NCBI GenBank assembly: GCA_910579125.1
Contig: CAJTTH010000010.1
Coordinates: 8,809 to 72,808, forward strand
Direction of reading: 5' to 3'
Length of the DNA stretch: 64,000 nt
Source of the DNA: an uncultured Oscillospiraceae bacterium
Lineage (GTDB): Bacteria > Bacillota > Clostridia > Oscillospirales > Ruminococcaceae
The position numbers were made by a program, and so were the translations under genes. Below are positions 1 to 8,155 of the stretch, in pieces. The notes under the pieces are model-generated. The model searched no databases. It saw only the letters and a list, made by a program, of their open reading frames with translations, and was not told the DNA's origin. Position 1 is the first letter of the stretch; each line of letters begins with the position of its first letter.

Positions 1-1388
1 TTTTGCCGTTCCAACGCGAGAGAGTATTCGGCCTTTAAGTTTTTTATCCGAGCGTTCATTTCCGCAATCTGCGCTTCCAGAGCGGAAGAACGCTGACGGA
101 ATACCTCTTCCGTATAAGTTCCACGCTCAAAGAATGTGTATACATTGTTCAGTTGTATGTTTAAAGAAGCGAGCTCCTTTTCCAGATTGGCGACCGCTTC
201 TCCGAGTTCGGATTTATTTACCGCTTCTTGCTTTTCTTTATCCTTGGAAACGTCATATTCGTCGGCCCAGCTCCGCAGGACGCTTAAAAAACGTTGTTCC
301 ACAAGCGGAAACGGCGAAGCCTTGTTGCAGCACCCTGCCGTATTGCAGCCGATATACGCATACGGTTGACGGCCGCTTGCCGGACGCATTGACATGGCGT
401 GCCTGCATTTGGCGCAGTAGAGAACTCCCGTAAACGGATTTGCGCTTTTAGCGCGGTACTTGATCGGAGCGGGGGGATTTTCGGCGATCAGAACCTGAGC
501 CGCCTTCCAAACCTTGTCGGAAATAATCGCCTTGTGCAAACCGTCGACGATAAAATATTCTCCGTCCTCCGAAAATTCGCGGGTCTTCTTTTTGCCTTCG
601 GGAGTTACGACGCGCTTGACTTTTCGGTATCCCCAACGAATTTTTCCTATGTAAACGGGATTTGAGAGTATTCTTTTAACGCCGTAAATTGTCCAGTATT
701 CTTTGCCGACGACCGATTTTATACCCAGCTCGTTCAATCGAACGGCTATCGCGTGAGGACCGAGCCGCTTCTTTTCGCCGCTGACTTCTGCGCCCTCGAC
801 ATACCAATCAAAAATCAATCGGACTATCTGCGCCTGTTCCTCGATAATTTCAAGCGTAAAGCCCTTGTCGTTCTCAATTTTGACCTTTTTATATCCATAT
901 GGCGGGATACTGCCGACATACTTTCCCTCTTTTGCGGAGGCTTCTCTGCCGCGGACAAGGCGGCGGTTTGTCGTTGTGAACTCGCGCCGCGCCATAAACA
1001 ACCCGAACTCGAAATATTCCTCGTCAAACTCGTTTGTCGGGTCGTATGTTTTTATCGGCGTGATTATCTTAGTCCGCGAATACTTGAAAGCCTGCGCGAC
1101 CAATCCCTGATCCATTGTGTCGCCGCGTGCAAGACGTTCGATCTCCATAACCAGAACGCCGTCCCACTGCCCCGCGCCGACCTCAGACAACAGTCTCTGC
1201 ATTTGCGGTCTGGCGGCTATTGTTTCACCTGACACGATTTCCTCATAGACAGCGCTTATGGGGAGCTTCTGCTTTCGCGCAAGCTCGGTAAGCGTGTTGC
1301 GGTGTCTGGCGAGAGTTTCGCCCTCGCCGCGAGCCTCAGCTTCGAGGTCGGCACGGGATTTTCGAAGGTAAATGCAATATTTATCCAT
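1..1388 (-). CDS. Large serine recombinase (site-specific integrase), 3' end beyond window
   Basis: This is a large serine integrase/resolvase-family recombinase, which cuts and rejoins DNA through a serine phospho-intermediate to integrate or excise a mobile element. The start is the ATG at 1388 behind AAGGAG, and 462 codons are visible. The N-terminal catalytic domain (about residues 3-140) opens with YLRKSRAD, where Ser11 is the likely nucleophile, and has the conserved stretch EIERLARG. A recombinase domain follows (about 160-270, with PPYGYKK and LSNPVYIGKIRWGY). After it come a zinc ribbon (CAKC and CNTAGCC, about 340-370) and a coiled coil near 400-460. The frame is still open at base 1, so the C-terminus is missing from the window. 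A recombinase gene at the edge of ordinary chromosomal genes usually marks one end of an integrated element, which would extend to the left. The family assignment is firm; the element type is not visible. Confidence 0.93.
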   Translation of the reverse strand, partial: MDKYCIYLRKSRADLEAEARGEGETLARHRNTLTELARKQKLPISAVYEEIVSGETIAARPQMQRLLSEVGAGQWDGVLVMEIERLARGDTMDQGLVAQAFKYSRTKIITPIKTYDPTNEFDEEYFEFGLFMARREFTTTNRRLVRGREASAKEGKYVGSIPPYGYKKVKIENDKGFTLEIIEEQAQIVRLIFDWYVEGAEVSGEKKRLGPHAIAVRLNELGIKSVVGKEYWTIYGVKRILSNPVYIGKIRWGYRKVKRVVTPEGKKKTREFSEDGEYFIVDGLHKAIISDKVWKAAQVLIAENPPAPIKYRAKSANPFTGVLYCAKCRHAMSMRPASGRQPYAYIGCNTAGCCNKASPFPLVEQRFLSVLRSWADEYDVSKDKEKQEAVNKSELGEAVANLEKELASLNIQLNNVYTFFERGTYTEEVFRQRSSALEAQIAEMNARIKNLKAEYSLALERQ

Positions 1389-1614
1389 AAAATCTCCTTA
1401 GAGCCTGTTTATTGCCGCTGTCAACCGAGGTCTGACGGCGTACTATAATAATATGCAGGCAAACGCCGACAACATGACGTTGCCGCAAGATTGACAAAGG
1501 GCGGCAACACAAACGGAAAAGAGCTCATCGAGTACGCGGCGGATTTGTACCGCGGGATAAACAGTTAGCAACTGTACAACCACCGCAGGCATAGAATTAA
1601 CAGAGGTGATATAT
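1389..1614. other. Recombinase promoter region and probable element boundary
   Basis: This intergenic stretch separates the recombinase from a small plus-strand gene. A perfect 8-bp inverted repeat, GTTGCCGC (1479-1486) and GCGGCAAC (1501-1508), sits in it, and the minus strand offers -10-like TATTAT/TATAGT sequence near 1441-1452 for the recombinase. Large serine integrases normally have their attachment site next to the gene, so an att junction is expected here, but the core cannot be defined without the other end of the element. Confidence 0.4.
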
Positions 1615-1881
1615 ATGCCGAGAAAGATCAATCACGATATCGTTCCGCATGTTGTGAAAGAAATTTATGACGAGAACGGGCGTTTGCTTGGCCAGATCTG
1701 TGATAACTTCGTTGTCAGGACGCAGGAAGAGGTCGACGCAATTCTTAAGGAGCTCGGCAAGATATGGGCTGAATCCATTCACAGAGCGTACTATACTCTT
1801 GAGGAGGGCACGGCTCCTCCCGAGGAACTGGAGCGCTGCCGTCGGGTGATCGAGCATTATGAGAAGTGTAAAATTGCCTGA
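1615..1881 (+). CDS. Small conserved-looking hypothetical protein (88 aa)
   Basis: I do not recognise a named family. The ATG at 1615 is chosen over an upstream GTG at 1606, because AGAGGTG (1602-1608) is then a well-placed ribosome site. The product is charged and soluble, with no membrane segment. It starts MPRKINHDIV and contains RTQEEVDAILKELGKIW, a predicted amphipathic helix, followed by a Glu/Arg-rich end. It lies between the recombinase and glmM and is read away from the recombinase, so it could be cargo at the end of the mobile element or the first host gene. Good codon use and a strong ribosome site argue that it is real. Confidence 0.6.
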   Translation: MPRKINHDIVPHVVKEIYDENGRLLGQICDNFVVRTQEEVDAILKELGKIWAESIHRAYYTLEEGTAPPEELERCRRVIEHYEKCKIA

Positions 1882-1950
1882 TCGGGCGGACAAGAAGCGT
1901 CATAAGTATAATGAAAAAATACAAAGAACGCCGGACTTTCAAAAAACATA

Positions 1951-1980
1951 TTGACAAACCATGCCCGCATAAGCTATAAT
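1951..1980 (+). promoter_or_regulatory. SigA-type promoter of glmM
   Basis: TTGACA at 1951-1956 and TATAAT at 1975-1980 are separated by 18 bp. The glmM start codon follows 36 bp after the -10 box, so the leader is short. No operator-like repeat is seen around it. Confidence 0.8.
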
Positions 1981-2016
1981 GTATAAGTATGCAAATTTAT
2001 GAAAAGAGGCTTTACT

Positions 2017-3363
2017 ATGGCAAAGTATTTTGGCACGGACGGATTTCGCGGCGAAGCAAACGTCGGACTTACCGTTGATCACGCTTATAAGATCGGGCGG
2101 TTTATCGGCTGCTATTTCGGGCGCGAGCACCGCTGTCAAGTGGTTATCGGAAAGGATACGCGCCGCAGCTCGTATATGTTCGAGTACGCGCTCACGGCGG
2201 GGCTAACCGCATCGGGAGCGGACGCGTATCTGATGCACGTCACAACGACCCCCGGCGTTTCTTATGTAGTACGCACAGACGATTTCGACTGCGGAATTAT
2301 GATTTCCGCCTCACACAACCCGTACTATGACAACGGTATCAAGCTCTTCAATTCCAAGGGCGAAAAAATGGACGACCAATTTATTGAGGAGCTGGAAAAG
2401 TATCTCGACGGCGTAATTCCCGAACTTCCTCTCGCGCAGGGCGAGGAGATAGGACGCGCATCGGATTACTCCGCGGGGCGCAACCGTTATATCGGCTATC
2501 TGATCTCTCTGGCAACTCATTCGTTCAAGGGAAAGCGGATCGGACTTGACTGCGCGAACGGCTCGGCGTTTGCAATCGCAAAGAGCGTTTTCGACGCTCT
2601 CGGAGCAAGAACCTACGTTGTCAGCAACAAACCCGACGGATTCAACATCAACACTAACTGCGGTTCTACACATATCGAAAATCTGATAAAGCTCGTGGAG
2701 GAGGAGCAGCTCGACTGCGGTTTCGCGTTCGACGGCGACGCGGACCGCTGCCTTGCCGTTGATGAAAAGGCTCAGATTATCGATGGAGACAAGATACTGT
2801 ACATATACGGCAGTTATCTCAAGGAACGCGGAAAGCTCGAGGGGAACACTGTCGTCACCACCGTAATGTCCAATCTCGGATTGTACAAGGCATTCGACAA
2901 TTTGGGTATAGCCTATGAAAAGACTGCGGTCGGTGATAAGTACGTTTACGAATGCATGAACGAAAAAGGGTATATTCTCGGCGGCGAAAACAGCGGACAT
3001 ATTATTTTCAGCAAGTACGCAAATACGGGCGACGGAATTCTCACCGCGCTGAAAATCATGCAGGTCATCTGCGCGAAAAAGACCGTGCTCTCCGAACTTG
3101 CAAAGGGAATGACGACGTACCCGCAGATATTGAAGAATGTGCGCGTCACCGACAAGAACGCCGTGCTGAACGACGCCGACGTTCTTGCGGCAGTAAAAAC
3201 CGCCGAAGAAGCGCTCGGCTCGGACGGCAGAGTGCTCGTGCGTCCCAGCGGCACCGAGCCGCTGCTCCGCATAATGACCGAGGCCCAAACCAGGGACGTA
3301 TGCGCAAAGCATATCGCGGATATTGAAAAAGCAGTCCGCGAGAAGGGTTACGCGGTCGAGTAA
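2017..3363 (+). CDS. glmM: Phosphoglucosamine mutase GlmM
   Basis: GlmM interconverts glucosamine-6-phosphate and glucosamine-1-phosphate in the cytosol, an early step of UDP-GlcNAc and hence peptidoglycan synthesis. The product is 448 aa, normal for the family. The start is the ATG at 2017 behind AAAAGAGGC, giving the usual MAKYFGTDGFRG opening. The four hallmark sites are visible: TGFRGEAN at the N-terminus, the phosphoserine loop SASHNPYYDNGIK, the magnesium loop DGDADR, and the sugar/phosphate-binding GGENSGH and RPSGTEPLLRIM. It stands alone with its own promoter and a strong terminator, rather than in the cdaA-ybbR-glmM arrangement common in Firmicutes. Other alpha-D-phosphohexomutases are possible alternatives, but the motif set and length favour GlmM. 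Confidence 0.93.
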   Translation: MAKYFGTDGFRGEANVGLTVDHAYKIGRFIGCYFGREHRCQVVIGKDTRRSSYMFEYALTAGLTASGADAYLMHVTTTPGVSYVVRTDDFDCGIMISASHNPYYDNGIKLFNSKGEKMDDQFIEELEKYLDGVIPELPLAQGEEIGRASDYSAGRNRYIGYLISLATHSFKGKRIGLDCANGSAFAIAKSVFDALGARTYVVSNKPDGFNINTNCGSTHIENLIKLVEEEQLDCGFAFDGDADRCLAVDEKAQIIDGDKILYIYGSYLKERGKLEGNTVVTTVMSNLGLYKAFDNLGIAYEKTAVGDKYVYECMNEKGYILGGENSGHIIFSKYANTGDGILTALKIMQVICAKKTVLSELAKGMTTYPQILKNVRVTDKNAVLNDADVLAAVKTAEEALGSDGRVLVRPSGTEPLLRIMTEAQTRDVCAKHIADIEKAVREKGYAVE

Positions 3364-3408
3364 GCAGCCGATAAAAGCGAGGGTAAAACAAATTCGGTAC
3401 AATAATTA

Positions 3409-3466
3409 AACACTTCTTTTCGGAAATCCGGTGTTAAAGGGTTATCCGAAAGGAAGTGTTTTTTTC
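3409..3466 (+). terminator. Intrinsic terminator after glmM
   Basis: AACACTTC (3409-3416) pairs with GAAGTGTT (3453-3460), with further pairing of CGGA and TCCG inside the arms, and a run of T follows. It closes the glmM transcript. Confidence 0.75.
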
Positions 3467-3477
3467 GTGTTTTTGAG

Positions 3478-3528
3478 GGCTCTGCGCAATATTCACGGAG
3501 CGAAGCAGAGTGGATATTGCGCAGAGCC
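3478..3528. repeat. 19-bp near-perfect inverted repeat
   Basis: GGCTCTGCGCAATATTCAC (3478-3496) is repeated in inverted form at 3510-3528 with one mismatch, around a 13-bp spacer. No T-run follows, so it is not an ordinary intrinsic terminator. The remaining sequence up to 3821 contains no recognisable gene in either strand; short open stretches are interrupted by stops, and it may be decayed DNA. Confidence 0.6.
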
Positions 3529-3821
3529 GGTCGCGCGGTCGGCGGTCATGCGACGGATTTTAATGCCGCGTAATAGCGGCGGCGTTTTTCGGCGGGCGGT
3601 ATTCTATCAGTCGCCGAGCAAATCCGACGATTATTCCGATAGCTCATAGAATAGCGCCAAATAAGCGTTTTCAGCTCATAAACCGTGAAGTTCTCGGATT
3701 TACGCCCGCACAAATAGAACAGCTCGCCTTTCGTCCCTCATCTTTGACGCCTTACTTTTTTCATTATATTTCTTTGAGAACTTGGTGTCAGGCTTTATTA
3801 TACAAAATCGGTTTCCTCGGT

Positions 3822-5582
3822 TCAGAGCGGCTTTGTCAGCTCAAAAAGCCATTTTGCTTCTTCAATCGGCAAATGCGGCGAAAGCGTTTCGCAGACCCGG
3901 CTCTGATACTCGTTGAAATAAGTTAACTGCGCGTCGGTGAGCAATTCCTTGTCAATTCCCTCAACGTCGAACGGAACACAGGTAAGCGGCGTAAAACAAA
4001 GAAAACCGCCGTGCAACCACTCCGCTTCCTGACACAGCAAAAGGCTTTCGTGGCGTATCCCGAATTTTCCCTCGAAATACAACCCCGGCTCATCGGAGGT
4101 TATCATTCCCGCTTCAAGCGGCGCGTCGTTCGCCGTTCTCCATGAAATACGCTGCGGACCCTCGTGAACATTCAGCAGGAAGCCCACGCCGTGACCCGTG
4201 CCGTGATTAAAGTCCAACCCGTGCCGCCATAAACCTTGCCGCGCTATTCCGTCCAGCGTTGAGCCGCGCACTCCCTTGGGAAAAACCGCGCCCAGCAGCT
4301 CCAGATGCGCCGCCAGCGCAAGCGTGAACGCGCGTTTTTCCTCATCGGAAAGCTCCCCGAGGACAAAGGTACGTGTTATATCCGTCGTTCCCTCAAAATA
4401 ATGCCCGCCCGTATCGGATAGCAGCAAGCCGCGCGGTTCAAGCTTCGCATCCGTCTCAGCCGTCGCGGAGTAATGCACTATCGCGCCGTGTTCGCCGTAT
4501 GCCGTTATCGGCTCGAAGCTCTGCCCGAGGTAACCCTCGCCCATTTTGCGGAACTCTTCCAGCTTCTCGGCGGCGGATATTTCGGTTATTTTTTCGCGTT
4601 CTATCGCGTTTTTCAGCCAATACATAAAACGAGTTACGGCAACGCCGTCCTTTATGTGCGCGGAAATTTCCGCGTCGATCTCGGCGTCGTTTTTCACCGC
4701 TTTCATCATAACGATCGGACTTTGCTTTGAGATAATTTTCGCGTCCGCAAGCGAACATTTCATTCGGTAATTCACTGCCTTGAGGTCAGCCCAAACCGCG
4801 CCGCTCTGCGATTTGAGTGCGCTGTAAATTTCATTGTACGGACGAATTTCAACGCCGTCATTTTCCAGAGCGCGAGCGGTTTCATCGCTGAAAATCTCCC
4901 TCTCCGCGAACAATTCCGCCCTATCCGCGAACACCAACATAAACGACAAAAAAACGGGATTGTAGTCCACATCTCCGCCGCGCAGATTAAGCGTCCAAGC
5001 GATCTCGTCCAGCGCGGAGACTGCAAGGCAGCCGGCGTTTTCGGCACGCATTTTTTCGTGTATGCGCGCTAATTTTTCGCACCGCGACATTCCGCAAACG
5101 CTCTCCGAAAGCTCGAAAACAGGCTTTTTCGAGAGCGGCGGTCTGTTCTCACGGATTGCTCCGCCCAAGTCCTCGTCTGTTTTCAAGGCGACGCTTTTCG
5201 GCTTCAGGACTTTCTCGAGCCTCATTGCAAACGCCGCCGAAACAACTCTCCCGTCAAAACCGAGCGCCGATTTTTCAGGCATTTTTTCAAGCAGAAAGCG
5301 CTCAATGGTCAGCGTTTGCGGCTCTCCCATTTTCATCAGAGCTATTCCGCTTCCCGACAACTCGCGCTCCGCTTGAATAAAATACCGCCCGTCAGTCCAA
5401 AGCGCCGCCTCGTCAAGCGTTACGACGAGCGTTCCCGCCGAGCCGGTAAACCCGCTTAAATACTCGCGCAGCTTGAAATGCGCGCCGACATACTCCGACC
5501 CGTGAAAATCGTCGGTCGGCACAATATATGCAAAAATTCCGCGCTCATTCATCAATCCGCGCAGTTTGTCGATCTGTTTCAT
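3822..5582 (-). CDS. Xaa-Pro aminopeptidase (aminopeptidase P, M24B family, long form)
   Basis: This metallopeptidase releases N-terminal residues preceding proline. At 586 aa it belongs to the long, three-domain type (two creatinase-like N-terminal domains, the pita-bread M24 domain, and a C-terminal extension) rather than the short bacterial PepP. The M24 metal ligands are visible in order: Asp in LLSDTGG, Asp in GTTDITRTF, His in HGTGHGVG, Glu in ITSDEPGLY and Glu in IRHESLLL. The start at 5582 follows AAGGAG in the coding strand. Its first 38 bases overlap the end of pulA, so the two are translationally linked. It is the last gene of the minus-strand block that starts with malQ. No signal peptide is seen, so it acts in the cytosol. 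Confidence 0.93.
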   Translation of the reverse strand: MKQIDKLRGLMNERGIFAYIVPTDDFHGSEYVGAHFKLREYLSGFTGSAGTLVVTLDEAALWTDGRYFIQAERELSGSGIALMKMGEPQTLTIERFLLEKMPEKSALGFDGRVVSAAFAMRLEKVLKPKSVALKTDEDLGGAIRENRPPLSKKPVFELSESVCGMSRCEKLARIHEKMRAENAGCLAVSALDEIAWTLNLRGGDVDYNPVFLSFMLVFADRAELFAEREIFSDETARALENDGVEIRPYNEIYSALKSQSGAVWADLKAVNYRMKCSLADAKIISKQSPIVMMKAVKNDAEIDAEISAHIKDGVAVTRFMYWLKNAIEREKITEISAAEKLEEFRKMGEGYLGQSFEPITAYGEHGAIVHYSATAETDAKLEPRGLLLSDTGGHYFEGTTDITRTFVLGELSDEEKRAFTLALAAHLELLGAVFPKGVRGSTLDGIARQGLWRHGLDFNHGTGHGVGFLLNVHEGPQRISWRTANDAPLEAGMITSDEPGLYFEGKFGIRHESLLLCQEAEWLHGGFLCFTPLTCVPFDVEGIDKELLTDAQLTYFNEYQSRVCETLSPHLPIEEAKWLFELTKPL

Positions 5583-7362
5583 CTATAATTCTCCTTGCAA
5601 GCAATATTGAATATTCCGCGCAGTAAAGCCGCTTGCTCGTGTACAAGGGCTTATCGTCGGCGCGGCTTTCGTCCGCGAATATTTCAAATTCACCGTCGAT
5701 TTTTGCGGCAATCATCTCGGCGGTCGGATTGATAAGCAACAGAAAATTCCCCGTTCCCATCAAAAATCCGCCGTCCGCATTCTCGAAAACGCACTCGCCG
5801 AATTCGCCGAGAAACCGTTTTCTGAACGCGATCAGCCCTCGGTAATACTCAACGGTATCACGGTTTTCCGTGACCATATCCCACTTCAGCGAGTTCACGC
5901 TGTCGGGGGAGTTGTAGCTGTTATCAATGCCGTTTTTTGTACGCAGGAACTCCTGACCCGCTTGAATAAACACAATTCCGCGCGACAGAAAAATCAGCGC
6001 CGCCGCCATTTTATCGGCTTTGATAATCCGCTCACGATCCGCGCCGTTAAGCGAAATATTCAGCTTGTCGTACAATGTAAGATTATCGTGACATTCGACG
6101 TAGTTTACCGTCTGTGCCGAATTATCCGTCCAGAAATTATTCGGAAACTCACCCGAAAGCGCCGCCCTTATCGGCGCGAAATGCCGCTCGTCAGCCGCGC
6201 CGTTGACGTAACCGCAGTCCGTGGAATTGAACACCGAGCCTTTCACGCCGTCGCGAAAACTATCGTTGAAAAAAGCGTACCCGGGGAGTCTTTCCGCGCC
6301 GCGTTGAACAGCGCGGAACCGTTCGGGATAAGGGCTTGCGCCGCCCGTCCAGCCCTCGCCGTACAGCAGAATATCGGGATTTATTTTGCGAAGCCGCCGC
6401 TCAGCCTCGCGAAGCGTTGCGATGTCCAGCAATCCCATTAAATCGAAGCGGAAACCGTCCAGCCTGTACTCGCGCGCAAGAAATTCAAGGCTGTCCAGAA
6501 TGAATTTCCGCGCCATTTTTCTTTCACTTGCGAACTCGTTTCCGCAGCCCGAGCCGTTGGAATATTCAGCTTTTCCGCGGAAATAATAGCGCGGAAAAAT
6601 CCTCCCGAACGGCGAACGTTCTGCCGAAAAAACGTGGTTATACACCACGTCCGTAACAACTCCAAGTCCTTTTTTATGCGCTGCGGCGACAAGCCGCCGC
6701 AGCTCCGAAACGCTGTCGCTCTGCGAATAATACGCACAGGGCGCGTTGAAAAATCGGGGATTGTAGCCCCAGTTATATTCGCAGCCGTCAAAATCAAATA
6801 TCGGCATAAGCTGAATGTGCGTTGCGCCGAGATTTTTTATATAGTCAAGTCCGACCGTATCTCCGTGAGAATTTTTTACGTTCTCTTCACAAAATGCAAG
6901 AAATTTTCCCCGACTTGCAAAACCGGCGCTCTCGTCCATAGAAAAATCGCGCACCGACAACTCGCAGATTATCGGATTTTCCGAGGAAATACCGCGCTCG
7001 TTTTCCCACCCCTCGGGAGCGTGCCGCCGCATATCGACGATTATTCCGCGCTCGCCGTCGGCAGTCACGGCGGCGGAATACGGATCGGCGCTCTCGACGG
7101 TTTCACCGTTCCGCGTAACCGAAAACGCGTAAAAAGCACCGTCGAGATCGCCATTTTTTTCGTACTCAAAAACGCCGTTTTTCCGCTCCATAGGCGCGGA
7201 GAAAAAAAGCTCGTTTTGCGCATTGTACAGCCGAAGAACAATATTATCGGCGAACGGCTGCCAGACGCGGAAAACCGTCCGTTCGGGCGAGCAGTCCGCG
7301 CCCAATTCTCCGCCGAAATAATATTTGTCGGCAGCCCTGAAATCAAAACAATTCGTCGTCAT
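5545..7362 (-). CDS. pulA: Type I pullulanase (GH13 debranching enzyme)
   Basis: Pullulanase hydrolyses alpha-1,6 branch points in pullulan, starch or glycogen-derived dextrins. The 605-aa product has an N-terminal CBM48-like region (about 1-120) and a GH13 barrel. It carries the type I pullulanase signature YNWGYNP, the catalytic Asp in GFRFDLMG, the catalytic Glu in LLYGEGWTGG, and the third carboxylate in YVECHDNLTL. There is no signal peptide, so it works on imported or internal dextrins. It overlaps the upstream ttcA-like gene by 20 bp and the downstream aminopeptidase by 38 bp. With malQ two genes upstream, it forms a cytosolic alpha-glucan utilisation set. Confidence 0.93.
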   Translation of the reverse strand: MTTNCFDFRAADKYYFGGELGADCSPERTVFRVWQPFADNIVLRLYNAQNELFFSAPMERKNGVFEYEKNGDLDGAFYAFSVTRNGETVESADPYSAAVTADGERGIIVDMRRHAPEGWENERGISSENPIICELSVRDFSMDESAGFASRGKFLAFCEENVKNSHGDTVGLDYIKNLGATHIQLMPIFDFDGCEYNWGYNPRFFNAPCAYYSQSDSVSELRRLVAAAHKKGLGVVTDVVYNHVFSAERSPFGRIFPRYYFRGKAEYSNGSGCGNEFASERKMARKFILDSLEFLAREYRLDGFRFDLMGLLDIATLREAERRLRKINPDILLYGEGWTGGASPYPERFRAVQRGAERLPGYAFFNDSFRDGVKGSVFNSTDCGYVNGAADERHFAPIRAALSGEFPNNFWTDNSAQTVNYVECHDNLTLYDKLNISLNGADRERIIKADKMAAALIFLSRGIVFIQAGQEFLRTKNGIDNSYNSPDSVNSLKWDMVTENRDTVEYYRGLIAFRKRFLGEFGECVFENADGGFLMGTGNFLLLINPTAEMIAAKIDGEFEIFADESRADDKPLYTSKRLYCAEYSILLARRIIDETDRQTARIDE

Positions 7363-8155
7363 AATTATCCAGAAAGGTATGCACCCCGTCCCTGTCCTTA
7401 TAGGATATCAGCCTGTCAAGCCGCACCGTACAGACGCTGCGGAAAATGTTCTGCGCGACCTGCGGATTATCCTCCGAAAGTTCGGCTATCAGCCGCTTTA
7501 CAGCTTCACGTTTCGAGCCGTGCTCGCGCTGCGTTATTTTGCACGCGCATTGTAAAAACCGCAGCCCGTTGAAGTCGCGCCACGCCGCAATATCGCGCTC
7601 GCGAACGTAAAACAGCGGACGTATCAGCTCCATTCCCGCGTAATTCCGTGAGCGCAGCTTCGGCAGCATAGTCTGCGTCTGCCCGCCGTAGAGCATTCCC
7701 ATGAGCGTGCTTTCGATCACGTCGTCGAAATGGTGACCCAGCGCTATCTTGCTGCAGTCGAGTTCGCGCGCCTTGTTGTAGAGATGTCCGCGCCGCATTT
7801 TCGAGCAGAGAAAGCACGGATTATCCGTGTTTTCGACGTGCCTGAAAATTTCGGTCGAAAACGTTTCAACAGGCAGCTCGAGCCGCTTTGCGTTCTCCAT
7901 TATCAAAGCGAAGTTCTCCTCGGAATATCCCGGATTCATAACAAGATACCGCACGGAAACGGGAATGCTCCCGTGCCGCTCGTAATCGCGGAACAGCGCC
8001 GCCAGCAGCATTGAATCCTTGCCGCCCGAAATGCACACGCATATCTTATCGCCGCTTGTCAGCAGCTCAAATTCCTCGACAGCCTTTGAGAATTTCCGCG
8101 TTACCGTCCGCGCAAATTCCTTGTGAAGGCTGTTTATTACCGCGTTTTCTTCCAT
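7343..8155 (-). CDS. TtcA-like tRNA 2-thiolation enzyme (PP-loop ATPase)
   Basis: This is a PP-loop ATP pyrophosphatase of the TtcA/TuiA group, which adenylates and thiolates tRNA using an iron-sulfur cluster; TtcA itself modifies C32. The 270-aa product has the PP-loop SGGKDSM near residue 43, the paired cysteines in CFLCSKMRRG, GHHFDDVIES, and a third cysteine region QCACK that would complete cluster ligation. It sits between malQ (stop and start share TAATG) and pulA (20-bp overlap), an odd place for a tRNA enzyme. Co-translation rather than shared function probably explains this. The exact tRNA position modified is not certain. Confidence 0.85.
   Translation of the reverse strand: MEENAVINSLHKEFARTVTRKFSKAVEEFELLTSGDKICVCISGGKDSMLLAALFRDYERHGSIPVSVRYLVMNPGYSEENFALIMENAKRLELPVETFSTEIFRHVENTDNPCFLCSKMRRGHLYNKARELDCSKIALGHHFDDVIESTLMGMLYGGQTQTMLPKLRSRNYAGMELIRPLFYVRERDIAAWRDFNGLRFLQCACKITQREHGSKREAVKRLIAELSEDNPQVAQNIFRSVCTVRLDRLISYKDRDGVHTFLDNYDDELF

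Noticed and set aside
2311..3402. 363-codon minus-strand reading frame opposite glmM
   Set aside because: GlmM motifs on the plus strand are decisive and the antisense frame has no ribosome site.
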